From: Pseudomonas sp. DTU_2021_1001937_2_SI_NGA_ILE_001
Lineage (GTDB): Bacteria; Pseudomonadota; Gammaproteobacteria; Pseudomonadales; Pseudomonadaceae
Length of the DNA stretch: 64,000 nt
Reading direction: 5' to 3'
NCBI RefSeq assembly: GCF_032463525.1
Contig: NZ_CP135971.1
Location: 1,302,001-1,366,000, forward strand
Shown: piece by piece, positions 1-7,733 of the stretch
How the letters are laid out: each line of letters begins with the position of its first letter
Position numbering within the stretch: position 1 is the first letter of the stretch
Position numbers and translations under genes: made by a program
The notes under the pieces: generated by a model
The model's database searches: none
What the model saw: only the letters and a program-made list of their open reading frames with translations
Told to the model about the DNA's origin: nothing

Positions 1-74
1 TCTGCCGTTAACATGAGGTCGCTTCGCGGCGGACGCCGCTGCGGTCCAACCGAGCGGCATGGCGTTCAAGGGCA
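1..74. repeat. Partial BIME-like repeat cut by window edge
   Basis: The stretch GGTCGCTTCGCGGC near position 18 and the trailing ATGGCGTTCAAGGG near 59 recur in the same order at about 166-220. This suggests a truncated second copy of the REP-pair element annotated at 103-193. No gene is visible here. Confidence 0.5.
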
Positions 75-102
75 ATACTGTTCGATCAAGCGGCATGTGT
101 CC

Positions 103-193
103 CGGTGGGAGCGGCTTTAGCCGCGAAAGCGCCAGGAAACTCACTGTATCTGTCGTGAACAGGTGGTCGCTTCGCGGCTGAAGCCTACCCGGT
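103..193. repeat. REP pair (BIME-like) with conserved spacer
   Basis: Two facing REP palindromes (GGAGCGGCTTTAGCCGCGAA and TCGCTTCGCGGCTGAAGCC) flank a spacer of about 40 bases that contains CACTGTATCTGTCGTGAACA. The reverse complement of the same spacer occurs in the copies at 13727, 35619 and 54324. It is a chromosomal repeat family of pseudomonads. Confidence 0.8.
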
Positions 194-213
194 CTGACTG
201 ACCCGTATGGCGT

Positions 214-1122
214 TCAAGGGGGTATCCACTCCCCCACCACCTCCGCCACCCAGTCGATGAACACCCGCAGCTTGGCGCTGACATGCCGACTTGGCGGCCA
301 GGCGATATGCATCGGCATGGGCGCCAGGTGCCAGTCCGGGAACAGCACCTGCAGCTCATCGCGCTGCACGGCCGGCTCGGCCATGTAATCGGGCAGCCAG
401 AGCACGCCCAGGCCCGCCAGGCCGGCGGCCAGGTAGGCATTGCCGTCGTCGACCAGCAAGGCGTGCTGCACATTCACGGTGAGATTTTCAGCCTCGCGCT
501 GCATGGCATAGGGCAATGGCTTGCCGGTGCGCGCCCATCGGAAGCCCACAGCACGGTGGTGCGGGTTTTCCAGGTCGCGGGGATGGACAGGCGTGCCAGC
601 ACGTTGCAGGTAGGCCGGTGCCGCATAGACCCCCAGTTGCAGATCGCGCAGGCGCCGGGCCTTGAGTGACTGGTCGCTGAGTTCGCCGCCCCGTACCACG
701 CAGTCGATGTTTTCATCGATGAGATCGACCTTGCGGTCGCTGACGCCCATCTCCAGCTGGATGTCGGGGTAACGCGCATAAAAGTCCGGCAGCGCCGGAA
801 TCAGCAGCAGGCGCGCCAGCGGGCTGGGCACATCGACACGCAGGCGCCCACGTGGCAAGGCCGTAGCGGCAGACAGCCCGGTCTCGGCGTCGTCGAGGTC
901 GGCGAGCAGGCGCACGACCCGTTCGTAATAGGCCGCGCCATCGGCCGTGACATTGACCTTGCGCGTGGTGCGGTTGAGCAGCCGCACACGCAGGCGCGCC
1001 TCCAGTTGCTGAACCAGCTGGGTCACGCTGGTCTTGCTCAGGTGCAGGGTGGCGGCAGCCTTGGTGAAGCTGCCGGTTTCCACCACGCGAGCGAAGGCGC
1101 GCATGGCATCGAAGCGGTCCAT
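214..1122 (-). CDS. LysR-family transcriptional regulator
   Basis: A 302-aa LysR-type regulator. The N-terminal winged helix-turn-helix is clear (MRAFARVVETGSFTKAAA, then LSKTSVTQLVQQLE at about residues 20-45). It is followed by an effector-binding domain ending near DWVAEVVGEWIPP. The start at 1122 is chosen because GGAGATTCC lies directly before it; an upstream in-frame extension has no conserved character. It is divergent from the RidA gene at 1236, and a dyad of the LysR-box type lies between them. It most likely controls itself and that neighbour. The inducer is unknown. It may or may not belong to the permease/monooxygenase regulon further right, which carries a different operator. Confidence 0.9.
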   Translation of the reverse strand: MDRFDAMRAFARVVETGSFTKAAATLHLSKTSVTQLVQQLEARLRVRLLNRTTRKVNVTADGAAYYERVVRLLADLDDAETGLSAATALPRGRLRVDVPSPLARLLLIPALPDFYARYPDIQLEMGVSDRKVDLIDENIDCVVRGGELSDQSLKARRLRDLQLGVYAAPAYLQRAGTPVHPRDLENPHHRAVGFRWARTGKPLPYAMQREAENLTVNVQHALLVDDGNAYLAAGLAGLGVLWLPDYMAEPAVQRDELQVLFPDWHLAPMPMHIAWPPSRHVSAKLRVFIDWVAEVVGEWIPP

Positions 1123-1135
1123 GGAATCTCCTGAT

Positions 1136-1154
1136 TGTTTGGCAGATGCAAACA
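1136..1154. promoter_or_regulatory. Putative LysR box (TGTTTG-N7-CAAACA)
   Basis: A perfect 6-bp inverted repeat, TGTTTG and CAAACA separated by 7 bases, which fits the T-N11-A rule for LysR operators. It lies 14 bases upstream of the LysR start and about 80 bases upstream of the divergent RidA start. Binding by the adjacent LysR protein is inferred. Confidence 0.55.
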
Positions 1155-1235
1155 GTGATGGGCGCGATGGCGAGTTTATCCCTCCGACGCGGCTGCCTAA
1201 AGTGCCAGGCATTCCCAGCCACTGGAGCCACTACC

Positions 1236-1640
1236 ATGACCACCCGTGATGTGATCTTCCCCGCCGGCCGCCAGGCCCTCTATGAGCGCAATCGCTACTC
1301 CCCGGCGATCCGCAGCAATGGCTTTCTGTTCGTGTCCGGGCAGGTCGGCAGCCGCGAGGACGGCTCGCCCGAAACCGACCTGCAGGACCAGGTGCGCCGC
1401 GCCTTCAGCAACCTTGATGCGATTCTCAGCGCAGCAGGCGGCAGCTTCGCCGACGTGGTCGATGTGACGATATTCATGGTCGACCCGCAGCAGACCTTCG
1501 AGGCCATCTGGCAAGTGGTGCCGGAGTTCTGGGGCGAGGCGCCCTACCCCACGTTGACCGCCGTGGGCGTGACCTGGCTGTACGGCTTCGATTTCGAAAT
1601 CAAGGTGATTGCCAGGGCACCAGAGACTGAAGAGGGCTGA
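1236..1640 (+). CDS. RidA/YjgF/RutC-family protein
   Basis: A 134-aa protein with the RidA signature: FVSGQVG near residue 30, and a region around DVVDVTIFMVD where a canonical deaminase has its working residues. RidA enzymes hydrolyse reactive enamines and imines to ketones. RutC in uracil catabolism is a relative and is thought to remove aminoacrylate. The start ATG at 1236 begins MTTRDVIFPAG after ACTGGAGCC. The ORF runs on upstream without family similarity. The catalytic arginine near the C terminus that is common in RidA subgroups is not obvious (the end reads FDFEIKVIARAPE), so it may belong to another Rid subgroup. It converges with the NCS1 permease gene and shares a bidirectional terminator with it. 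Confidence 0.85.
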   Translation: MTTRDVIFPAGRQALYERNRYSPAIRSNGFLFVSGQVGSREDGSPETDLQDQVRRAFSNLDAILSAAGGSFADVVDVTIFMVDPQQTFEAIWQVVPEFWGEAPYPTLTAVGVTWLYGFDFEIKVIARAPETEEG

Positions 1641-1657
1641 GCGCCAGGCAACTGTGC

Positions 1658-1689
1658 AAACGCCCCGACGGGTGTGTCGGGGCGTTTTT
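1658..1689. terminator. Bidirectional intrinsic terminator
   Basis: A 12-bp stem AAACGCCCCGAC / GTCGGGGCGTTT with a 6-base loop and a following T run. It serves the RidA gene on the plus strand and, through its A-rich left side, the converging permease gene ending at 1704. Confidence 0.85.
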
Positions 1690-1703
1690 CGTCGTGGCGA
1701 ATG

Positions 1704-3140
1704 TCAGTCGTTGTAGCGCAGCTGCGCCGCACGACGCGCTTCACTGCGGCTGCGGGTCGCCAGGCAGTAGTACAGCGGTGCGGTCACCAGCAGGCCCACC
1801 AGCCACGACAGGTCGGCGCCTTCGATGTAGTGGGCATAAGGGCCGACGTACAGCGAGGTATTGGCGAACGGCAGTTGCACCAGGATGCCGATGGCATAGG
1901 CAACGATGGCGTGATGGTTGAAGCGCCCGTAGATGCCGCCGTCGTTGCGGAAGATCGACTCGATCTCGTAGACCCCGCGCTTGATCAGGTAGAAGTCGAT
2001 GAGGTTGATCGCCGCCCAGGGCACCAGCACGATCAGCAGCGCCAGGATCAGGCCGATGAACTGGCCGATGAAGTCCTTCGACGCACTGATCGCCACCAGG
2101 CAGCAGCCGACCAGCACCAGGGTCGACAGCAGCACGCGCAGGCGTACGCTGGGCGTCCACTGGCCGGCGAAGGTCTGAATCGAGGTGACGATGGACAGCA
2201 CCGCGCCATACAGATTGAGCGCGTTGTGGCTGATGATGTTGAGCAGGAACAGCACCATCAGGATCGGGCCCAGCCAGCCGGTGGATTGCTTGACAGCCGC
2301 CATGGCCTCGGTGCCCTCCGGGGTGGCCAGCGCAGCGACCATGCCGAAGCTGAACGAGGCGATGGTGCCCAGGCTGGCGCCCAGGTAGGTGGCCCAGAAC
2401 GGCTTGCCGATACCGATTTCCCTGGGCAGGTAGCGCGAGTAGTCCGAGGTGTAGGGCGAGAAACTGATCTGCCAGATGATCCCCAACGACAGCGTGGCGA
2501 TCCAGCCCGCCGCATCGAAGCCGCCACGGATGAAGAAGTCATTCGGCAGTTCGCCGAGGAAGATCATGCTGAAGCCGGCCAGCAGTGCCGCGCCCATCAC
2601 CCAGGTGCCAATGCGGTTGAGGGTATGGATGAAGCGGTAGCCGATCACCCCGATGGCCGTGGCGCTGAGGGCACCGATGAGAATCCCGGCAGGCATCGGC
2701 ACCGACGGCGCCAGCCCCTGGATCGACTTGCCCGACAGCACGATGTTGGAAATGAAGAAACCGACGTAGATCAGCGCGGTGATGAACACGATCAGCAAGG
2801 CGCCGTAGCGGCCGAACTGACCACGACTCTGCACCATCTGCGGGATGCCCAGCTGCGGGCCTTGGGCCGAGGCCAGGCCGATCACCACGCCGCCGATCAG
2901 GTTGCCCAGCACGATGGCCAGCAGTCCCCAGAAGAAGTCCAGGTAAAACACTTGCACGGCCATGGCCCCGGTGACGATGGGCAATGGCGCGATGTTGGTG
3001 CTGAACCACAGGGTGAACAGGTCACGTGCGCGGCCATGGCGTTCGGCCGGCGGCACGTAGTCGACGGTGTGATTCTCGATCAGCGGCGCGGCCGTGCCGT
3101 CTGCTGGGGTGGAGTTCGCGGGCTGTGAGGTATGGGACAT
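1704..3140 (-). CDS. NCS1-family purine/pyrimidine-type permease
   Basis: A 478-aa membrane protein of the nucleobase:cation symporter-1 family (CodB, PucI and hydantoin permease relatives). The N-terminal tail up to about residue 45 is hydrophilic. Then come the first helices (TLWFSTNIAPLPIVTGAM, a typical NCS1 helix 1) and about twelve hydrophobic segments, with the family motif SPYTSDYSRYLP near the middle. The start at 3140 is supported by GAGAGAAC before MSHTSQ. Substrates of the family are nucleobases, allantoin, hydantoins and related heterocycles. One GGTATRCC dyad lies in its long leader, and the same dyad precedes the flavin reductase and the monooxygenase to the right. It is therefore probably the importer of that enzyme pair's substrate, in the position RutG has in the Rut system. 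The exact substrate cannot be read from sequence. Confidence 0.88.
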   Translation of the reverse strand: MSHTSQPANSTPADGTAAPLIENHTVDYVPPAERHGRARDLFTLWFSTNIAPLPIVTGAMAVQVFYLDFFWGLLAIVLGNLIGGVVIGLASAQGPQLGIPQMVQSRGQFGRYGALLIVFITALIYVGFFISNIVLSGKSIQGLAPSVPMPAGILIGALSATAIGVIGYRFIHTLNRIGTWVMGAALLAGFSMIFLGELPNDFFIRGGFDAAGWIATLSLGIIWQISFSPYTSDYSRYLPREIGIGKPFWATYLGASLGTIASFSFGMVAALATPEGTEAMAAVKQSTGWLGPILMVLFLLNIISHNALNLYGAVLSIVTSIQTFAGQWTPSVRLRVLLSTLVLVGCCLVAISASKDFIGQFIGLILALLIVLVPWAAINLIDFYLIKRGVYEIESIFRNDGGIYGRFNHHAIVAYAIGILVQLPFANTSLYVGPYAHYIEGADLSWLVGLLVTAPLYYCLATRSRSEARRAAQLRYND

Positions 3141-3516
3141 GGGCGTTCTCTCGAAACCGGTTGGCCGACGCGCGCAGGCGCCGGATGACAGATCCATCAG
3201 AGCCGTAGGCATTTTCCGGGCGAGCGTCGACACGGCCTGCGTCCGCAAGCCCCCGCTGCTGTCTCATCCGTGCGTGGAAAAGCGCCAGGCTCGGGCCTTA
3301 TGAGCAGCCCATGGCAGTTGAGAAATCCGTTGCGCGTCGTCCGACGCCAGGAGGTGTGGTGCCTGTCAGCACCGGGCTGGAATGAAAAAACATCGTCTCG
3401 CCTGAAATTGTTGTTGTGCAGAGCCAAACCATGCAGCGCCCCGCCACAGCGGGGCCCGGAATGAGTGTCCGGCAGTGACGGCGTCGATGCGGCCATTCAC
3501 TGCGTCGATAACACCA
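3141..3516 (-). other. Long 5' leader of the NCS1 permease, contains a hairpin
   Basis: About 375 bases without a credible gene lie between the permease start and the dyad at 3517. The one strong structure is a perfect 7-bp stem GCCCCGC / GCGGGGC with a 4-base loop at 3438-3455, without a T tract. I do not recognise a known riboswitch. The leader may only reflect a distant promoter near the dyad. Confidence 0.4.
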
Positions 3517-3532
3517 TATTATGGTATGCCAT
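3517..3532. promoter_or_regulatory. GGTATRCC-type operator, permease side
   Basis: TATTATGGTATGCCAT, with an extended perfect 7-bp dyad ATTATGG / CCATAAT at 3518-3535. It matches the sites at 3697 and 4258 in 13 of 15 positions. Palindromes of this kind are typical of GntR-family operators. The regulator is not in the window. Confidence 0.6.
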
Positions 3533-3696
3533 AATCCGACAACCCCTGTGATCGCCTTTCTTCGTTCACGACGCGCGCATCGACCTTCCCGACGGTCGCT
3601 TCGAGTTTCGCTCACCCCCCGCACACACAAGGGTTTGCGGTCGACTCATGAAAGCCGATGACGCAGCCCTGCAGCAAAAAATACTTGCGAATAAAG

Positions 3697-3711
3697 TATT
3701 ACGGTATACCA
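3697..3711. promoter_or_regulatory. GGTATACC operator before flavin reductase
   Basis: TATTACGGTATACCA, identical over all 15 bases to the site at 4258-4272, with the perfect palindrome GGTATACC at 3703-3710. It lies 44 bases upstream of the flavin reductase start, a normal operator position. Confidence 0.7.
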
Positions 3712-3754
3712 TCAGACAAAACATCCCAGCCCCGGCTCCGTCCAGAGGTCTGCA

Positions 3755-4240
3755 ATGATCGACTCAGTTGTCTACAAGAACGTCATGGGCGCCTTTCCTT
3801 CCGGCGTAACCGTCATCACCACCCTGGATAAACAAGGCCAGGTGGTCGGCCTGACCGCCAGCGCCTTCAGTGCGCTGTCCCTTGAGCCGGCACTGGTGCT
3901 GTTCTGCCCCAACTACAGCTCCGATTCCTATCCGGTACTGATCGACAACAAGCGCTTCGCCATCCATCTGCTCTCGGCGGACCAACAGGCCGAAGCCTAT
4001 GCTTTCGCACGTAAGGGCAAGGACAAGGCAGAGGGCCTCGAATGGACCCTCAGTGAACTGGGCAATCCCATCCTGCCCGGCGCCACGGCGGTGATCGAGT
4101 GCGAGCTGTGGCGCGAATACGAGGGCGGCGACCACGCGATCATGGTCGGCGCCGTGAAGAATCTGATTTTGCCCGAGCAGCCTGTCACGCCCATGGTGTA
4201 TTGCCGAGGAAAAATGGGCGCGCTGGCATTGACGGCTTGA
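3755..4240 (+). CDS. Flavin reductase-like FMN-binding protein (RutF/HpaC type)
   Basis: A 161-aa protein with the flavin_reduct fold of the short NAD(P)H:flavin oxidoreductases that supply reduced FMN to two-component monooxygenases. Visible family features are FPSGVTVITT near residue 15, GLTASAFSALSLEPALVLF at about 34-52 (flavin-binding loop) and the GDHAIMVGAV segment near 125. Start ATG follows AGAGG. It sits 99 bases before a luciferase-like monooxygenase gene and both have the same operator, so the two are very likely reductase and oxygenase of one enzyme system. RutF with RutA is the closest analogy. Because it has its own operator, the monooxygenase may be transcribed both with it and separately. 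Confidence 0.88.
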   Translation: MIDSVVYKNVMGAFPSGVTVITTLDKQGQVVGLTASAFSALSLEPALVLFCPNYSSDSYPVLIDNKRFAIHLLSADQQAEAYAFARKGKDKAEGLEWTLSELGNPILPGATAVIECELWREYEGGDHAIMVGAVKNLILPEQPVTPMVYCRGKMGALALTA

Positions 4241-4257
4241 TCTGCGTCAGCACACGA

Positions 4258-4272
4258 TATTACGGTATACCA
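4258..4272. promoter_or_regulatory. GGTATACC operator before monooxygenase
   Basis: TATTACGGTATACCA, an exact copy of the 3697-3711 site, lies between the flavin reductase stop and the monooxygenase start (4340). The core palindrome GGTATACC is at 4264-4271. Confidence 0.7.
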
Positions 4273-4339
4273 ATAAAATTCAGGCCCAGCCCCACTTGGG
4301 GCGCTTCTGTAACCGGCCCCGACAGACCGAGGTAGCGTC

Positions 4340-5377
4340 ATGAAATTTTCGTTGTTCGTGCACATGGAACGCTGGGATGAGCAAGTCAGCCACCGCCAGC
4401 TGTTCGAAGACCTGACCGAACTGACCCTGATGGCGGAAAAAGGCGGCTTCAGCACCGTGTGGATCGGCGAACACCACGCCATGGAATACACCATTTCCCC
4501 CAGCCCCATGCCTACCCTCGCCTACCTGGCGGCACGTACCAGCACTATCCACCTGGGCGCGGGCACCATCATCGCGCCGTTCTGGCACCCGCTGCGGGTT
4601 GCCGGCGAATGCGCGCTGCTCGACGTGATCAGCAACGGGCGCATGGAAGTGGGCCTGGCCCGGGGCGCCTACCAGGTGGAGTTCGACCGCCTGGCCAACG
4701 GCATGCCGGCCACCGAAGGCGGCAAGGCCCTGCGCGAGATGGTTCCGGTGGTCAAGGCCCTGTGGCAGGGCGACTACGCCCACGACGGCGAGCTGTGGAA
4801 ATTCCCCACGTCCACCAGCGTGCCGAAGCCGATCAATACCCCGCCGATCTGGATCGCCGCTCGCGACCCGGACTCGCACAACTTCGCCGTCGCCAACGGC
4901 TGCAACGTGATGGTCACGCCGCTGATGAAAGGCGACGAAGAAGTACTGGACCTGAAGAACAAGTTCCAGGCCGCGCTGGACAACAACCCCGACGTGCCGC
5001 GTCCGCAACTGATGGTACTGCGCCACACCCACGTACACAGCGCTGACGACCCGGAAGGCTGGAAGGTCGGCGCCAAGGCGATTTCCAAGTTCTACCGCAC
5101 CTTCGACGCCTGGTTCGGCAACAAGACCGTACCGGTCAATGGTTTCCTGGAGCCAAGCCCGGAATCCAAGTTCGCCGAACGGCCGGAGTTCGAGCTGGAG
5201 AACATCCGCAAGAACACCATGATCGGCACCCCGGAAGAAATCATCGCGCGCATCCGCTACTACCAGGAACTGGGCGTCGACGAATTCAGCTTCTGGTGCG
5301 ACAACAGCCTCTCCCACGCCGAGAAGAAGAAATCCCTGGAGCTGTTCATCCAGCACGTGGTGCCGGCCTTCCGCTGA
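4340..5377 (+). CDS. Luciferase-like FMN-dependent monooxygenase
   Basis: A 345-aa member of the bacterial luciferase-like monooxygenase superfamily (TIM barrel using FMNH2). Typical signs are the KFSLFVHMERWDE opening, GFSTVWIGEHHAMEYTISP near residues 35-50 (the W.GEHH motif), HLGAGTIIAPFWHPLRVAGE at about 70-90 and GRMEVGLARGAYQ near 105. RBS GAGG is 8 bases before the ATG. Together with the upstream flavin reductase and the divergent NCS1 permease it forms a Rut-like set. It is not RutA itself by any motif I can name, and no RutB or RutD hydrolase is present, so the substrate may be another heterocycle. A strong terminator closes the unit. Confidence 0.88.
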   Translation: MKFSLFVHMERWDEQVSHRQLFEDLTELTLMAEKGGFSTVWIGEHHAMEYTISPSPMPTLAYLAARTSTIHLGAGTIIAPFWHPLRVAGECALLDVISNGRMEVGLARGAYQVEFDRLANGMPATEGGKALREMVPVVKALWQGDYAHDGELWKFPTSTSVPKPINTPPIWIAARDPDSHNFAVANGCNVMVTPLMKGDEEVLDLKNKFQAALDNNPDVPRPQLMVLRHTHVHSADDPEGWKVGAKAISKFYRTFDAWFGNKTVPVNGFLEPSPESKFAERPEFELENIRKNTMIGTPEEIIARIRYYQELGVDEFSFWCDNSLSHAEKKKSLELFIQHVVPAFR

Positions 5378-5393
5378 ACGCATCGAGATCCGC

Positions 5394-5419
5394 AAGAGCC
5401 GGGCATGTCCCGGCTCTTT
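5394..5419 (+). terminator. Intrinsic terminator after monooxygenase gene
   Basis: AAGAGCCGGG / CCCGGCTCTT stem with a 5-base loop and a short T tail, 17 bases after the stop codon. It also faces the end of the converging LuxR-PAS gene. Confidence 0.85.
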
Positions 5420-5432
5420 CGTGCCTGGCGAC

Positions 5433-6056
5433 TCAGCCTGCCACTTCGAAAATGGCCCCTTCCACCCCCAACACTTCACCATTGGCCGAGTACACGCCCA
5501 CACCGGTCTCGCAGACCTCCTTGATTCGCCCATCGGCGCAGCAGATGCGGTAACGCAGTTGAAACGGCTCGCGCTTGAGCAATGCGCATTGCACGCAGTA
5601 CCACACGTAGTCGGCGTACTCGGCCAGAATCAGTGAGCCGAAGCTGTGCTCGGGGTCGCGGGTCAGGTACTCGGCCGGGTAGCCGGTCAGTTGCAGGCAC
5701 CCTTCGCTGACATAATCCATGTACCAGGCACGGGCATTGTCACCGCGATAGACCAGCACCGGCAGGTCGTTGATCAGGCCGGCGACCGCAGCGGGATCGA
5801 GGTCGGCCTTGAGCGTCGCGGTTGTCTTGTCGGTATGCCGATGCACCCAGGTCGCCAGCTCAAGGCGCGAGTGCAGATGAAACTTGCGCAGGAGGCTGCG
5901 CACGTAGGTTTTCACGGTGCCATCACTGATTCCCAGTGTCCGGGCGATCTGCTTGTTGCTGTTGCCGGCCGCGATCAGCTGCAAGGTCTGCTCTTCGCGT
6001 TCGGTCAGCGCCGTGGACGCTGCGTCAGGTGCCGGCCCCAGAGCGGCTGCACGCAT
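5433..6056 (-). CDS. LuxR-type HTH regulator with C-terminal PAS domain
   Basis: A 207-aa protein with an unusual order: the LuxR/FixJ helix-turn-helix is at the N terminus (LTEREEQTLQLIAAGNSNKQ then DGTVKTYVRSLLRKF, about residues 17-75). A PAS-like sensor follows (PVLVYRGD near 97, then GYPAEYL and GVYSANGEVLGVEG toward the end). Most LuxR regulators place the HTH last. The start at 6056 has an excellent ribosome site (GGGAGGAGG). It is divergent from dmmA with about 215 bases between, so it is a likely local regulator of the methylated amine genes, perhaps sensing a small ligand or redox state through PAS. No receiver domain is present, so it is not an ordinary response regulator. Confidence 0.8.
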   Translation of the reverse strand: MRAAALGPAPDAASTALTEREEQTLQLIAAGNSNKQIARTLGISDGTVKTYVRSLLRKFHLHSRLELATWVHRHTDKTTATLKADLDPAAVAGLINDLPVLVYRGDNARAWYMDYVSEGCLQLTGYPAEYLTRDPEHSFGSLILAEYADYVWYCVQCALLKREPFQLRYRICCADGRIKEVCETGVGVYSANGEVLGVEGAIFEVAG

Positions 6057-6174
6057 GGCCTCCTCCCCGTCTCTCTCGGTGTTGGAGCGGCTGATGCAGC
6101 AACTTCCATGCCTCCCTGACGGCCTCTATTCCTTTTGGCCTATGCCCTTTGGCGGATTGAGCCTTTACGCCTCA

Positions 6175-6200
6175 CAGGAAATTATCTTGCCTGTAGAGAA
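6175..6200. promoter_or_regulatory. Methylated-amine regulon motif, dmm site
   Basis: CAGGAAATTATCTTGCC, then GAGAA at the position of the second half-site. GGAAA-N5-TTGCC forms an imperfect dyad. The same layout, AGGAA and a second CAGGAA-like half-site about 19 bases on, occurs before amt-glnK (16914), gmaS (23681) and purU (28658). It lies about 72 bases upstream of the dmmA start. Its second half-site is the weakest of the set. Confidence 0.5.
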
Positions 6201-6271
6201 AGCGGCAGACCCTGCACCAACACATGACCCGCCGCTTCAATCCGGGGCAACCCCCGTGCAAAAGGACCGCC

Positions 6272-6796
6272 ATGAACCGCACAGTCGATTTGCATTCCTT
6301 CAGCGTGCCACGCTACACTGGCCAGCCCGCCCAGCGCGCCGCCGTGCACGTGCTGGTTACCCAGGATGACGGGCAGCAGGCCGTTACCCAATGGCGAACG
6401 GCCAACCGCAAGGCCCGGCTGCATCACCTCGCTCTCCCCCACTACCCCTGTGAAGCCGAGCTGCTGCAGTCCCTCGTCGAGTTGCTGGGTGAGGCGCGAG
6501 TGGGTGTGCATCTGCAGTTGCAGGGAGATGAAGCCTTCATCTGGACCTTGAACCCAGTGGCCAGGGACGCCGGGCTGGAGGCCGAAGAAATCGACCTGCA
6601 ATGCAGCAACGCCAATCGACGCCTGCTGTTCTGCGTACACTGCGCCACACGGCAGGCGGGCACGGCTGCCGAGCTGCACACCTGCGAGCGCTGCGGCGTA
6701 GAGCTGGAAGTGCGCCGGCACTTCTCCGAGCGCTTGGGCGCCTATATTGGCGTCTGCGCCGATGCCGACCACCCCTATGCGCAGGCCCGCCCATGA
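6272..6796 (+). CDS. dmmA: Dimethylamine monooxygenase subunit, DmmA-like
   Basis: A 174-aa protein whose C-terminal half has a zinc-ribbon-like cysteine arrangement: CVHC and, about 17 residues on, CERCGVELEV, with a last CADAD. This is the small subunit that accompanies a ferredoxin-reductase-type subunit and a DUF3445 haem subunit in the three-component dimethylamine monooxygenase of Ruegeria and Pseudomonas. That enzyme demethylates dimethylamine to methylamine plus formaldehyde with O2 and NAD(P)H. The start ATG at 6272 has AAGGA 6 bases before it. The stop overlaps the dmmB start (ATGA), which indicates translational coupling. Subunit letters follow gene order and may differ between papers. 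Confidence 0.85.
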   Translation: MNRTVDLHSFSVPRYTGQPAQRAAVHVLVTQDDGQQAVTQWRTANRKARLHHLALPHYPCEAELLQSLVELLGEARVGVHLQLQGDEAFIWTLNPVARDAGLEAEEIDLQCSNANRRLLFCVHCATRQAGTAAELHTCERCGVELEVRRHFSERLGAYIGVCADADHPYAQARP

Positions 6797-7719
6797 GCGC
6801 CTTCGAGGTCAGGGTCAGCGCGGCCCGGATGATCACTCCGGTGATCCGCGAGCTGTCGCTGGAAGCGCTGAACGGTACGCTGCCATCCTTCTCGGCCGGC
6901 AGCCATGTGCAACTGCACCTGCCCAACGGCAGACGCAACGCCTACTCGCTGATCAGCGACCCCAGCGACACCCGCCATTACCGAATCGCCGTGCGCCGGC
7001 AAGCTCAATCGCGTGGCGGCTCGCGCTATGTGCACGAACAGCTGCAGGCGGGTGATCGACTGAACATCTCCCCGCCCGCCAACCTCTTTGCCCTGCACAG
7101 CACCGCACGCCTGCACATCCTGGTCGCCGCCGGCATCGGCATCACGCCCTTTCTGGCGCACAGCGCCGAGCTGCTGCGCCGCGGTGAGGCGTTCGAGCTG
7201 CATTACGCGTACCGCGCCGGGGTCAGCGATGCCTACGTCGAGACCTTGCGTGAACGCCTGGGCGAGCGCCTGCATGTCTACGAAAGCAGTCACCACCGCC
7301 TCGACCTGACGCAGTTGCTGAGCCACCGACCACTGGGCACCCACGTCTACGCCTGCGGGCCACAGGCGTTGCTCGAGGCTCTGCGCGAACAGAGCCTGGC
7401 CCTCGGCTGGCCGCCGGCACGCCTTCACTGGGAGGCCTTTACCGCGCCGCAGCCGGGTGAGCCTTTCCGCGTAGAGCTGGTGCGCAGTGGCCGACAACTG
7501 GAAGTCGCTGCCGAGCAGAGCCTGCTCGAAGCCCTGGAAGCGGCTGGTGTGGAGCTGCCCAACCTGTGCCGTGGCGGAGTGTGCGGCCAGTGCCGTACGC
7601 CCTACCTGCAAGGCGATGTGCAACACCGTGACCTGTTTCTCGCCAGCGATGAACGCGCCAGCAGCCTGATGCCCTGCGTCTCGCGCGGCTGCGGCAGCCC
7701 GATCCTGCTCGATATCTGA
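6793..7719 (+). CDS. dmmB: Dimethylamine monooxygenase reductase subunit
   Basis: A 308-aa phthalate-dioxygenase-reductase-type protein. In order: an FMN/FAD-binding barrel (NAYSLISDPSD, about residues 52-62), an NAD-binding domain (LVAAGIGITPFLAHSAELL near 115, YACGPQALLEAL near 185) and a C-terminal plant-type [2Fe-2S] domain with CRGGVCGQC and a last cysteine in LMPCVSRGC. It would pass electrons from NAD(P)H to the haem subunit DmmC. The start overlaps the dmmA stop by four bases, and dmmC follows after 14 bases. VanB-type oxidative demethylase reductases have the same architecture, so the assignment depends on the flanking DmmA and DUF3445 genes. Confidence 0.87.
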   Translation: MSAFEVRVSAARMITPVIRELSLEALNGTLPSFSAGSHVQLHLPNGRRNAYSLISDPSDTRHYRIAVRRQAQSRGGSRYVHEQLQAGDRLNISPPANLFALHSTARLHILVAAGIGITPFLAHSAELLRRGEAFELHYAYRAGVSDAYVETLRERLGERLHVYESSHHRLDLTQLLSHRPLGTHVYACGPQALLEALREQSLALGWPPARLHWEAFTAPQPGEPFRVELVRSGRQLEVAAEQSLLEALEAAGVELPNLCRGGVCGQCRTPYLQGDVQHRDLFLASDERASSLMPCVSRGCGSPILLDI

Positions 7720-7733
7720 CACGGAGACGCTCC

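Noticed and set aside
1674..3128. 484-aa plus-strand frame opposite the NCS1 permease
   Set aside because: Low-complexity H/D/Q/R-rich translation, typical antisense shadow of a membrane protein gene in GC-rich DNA.
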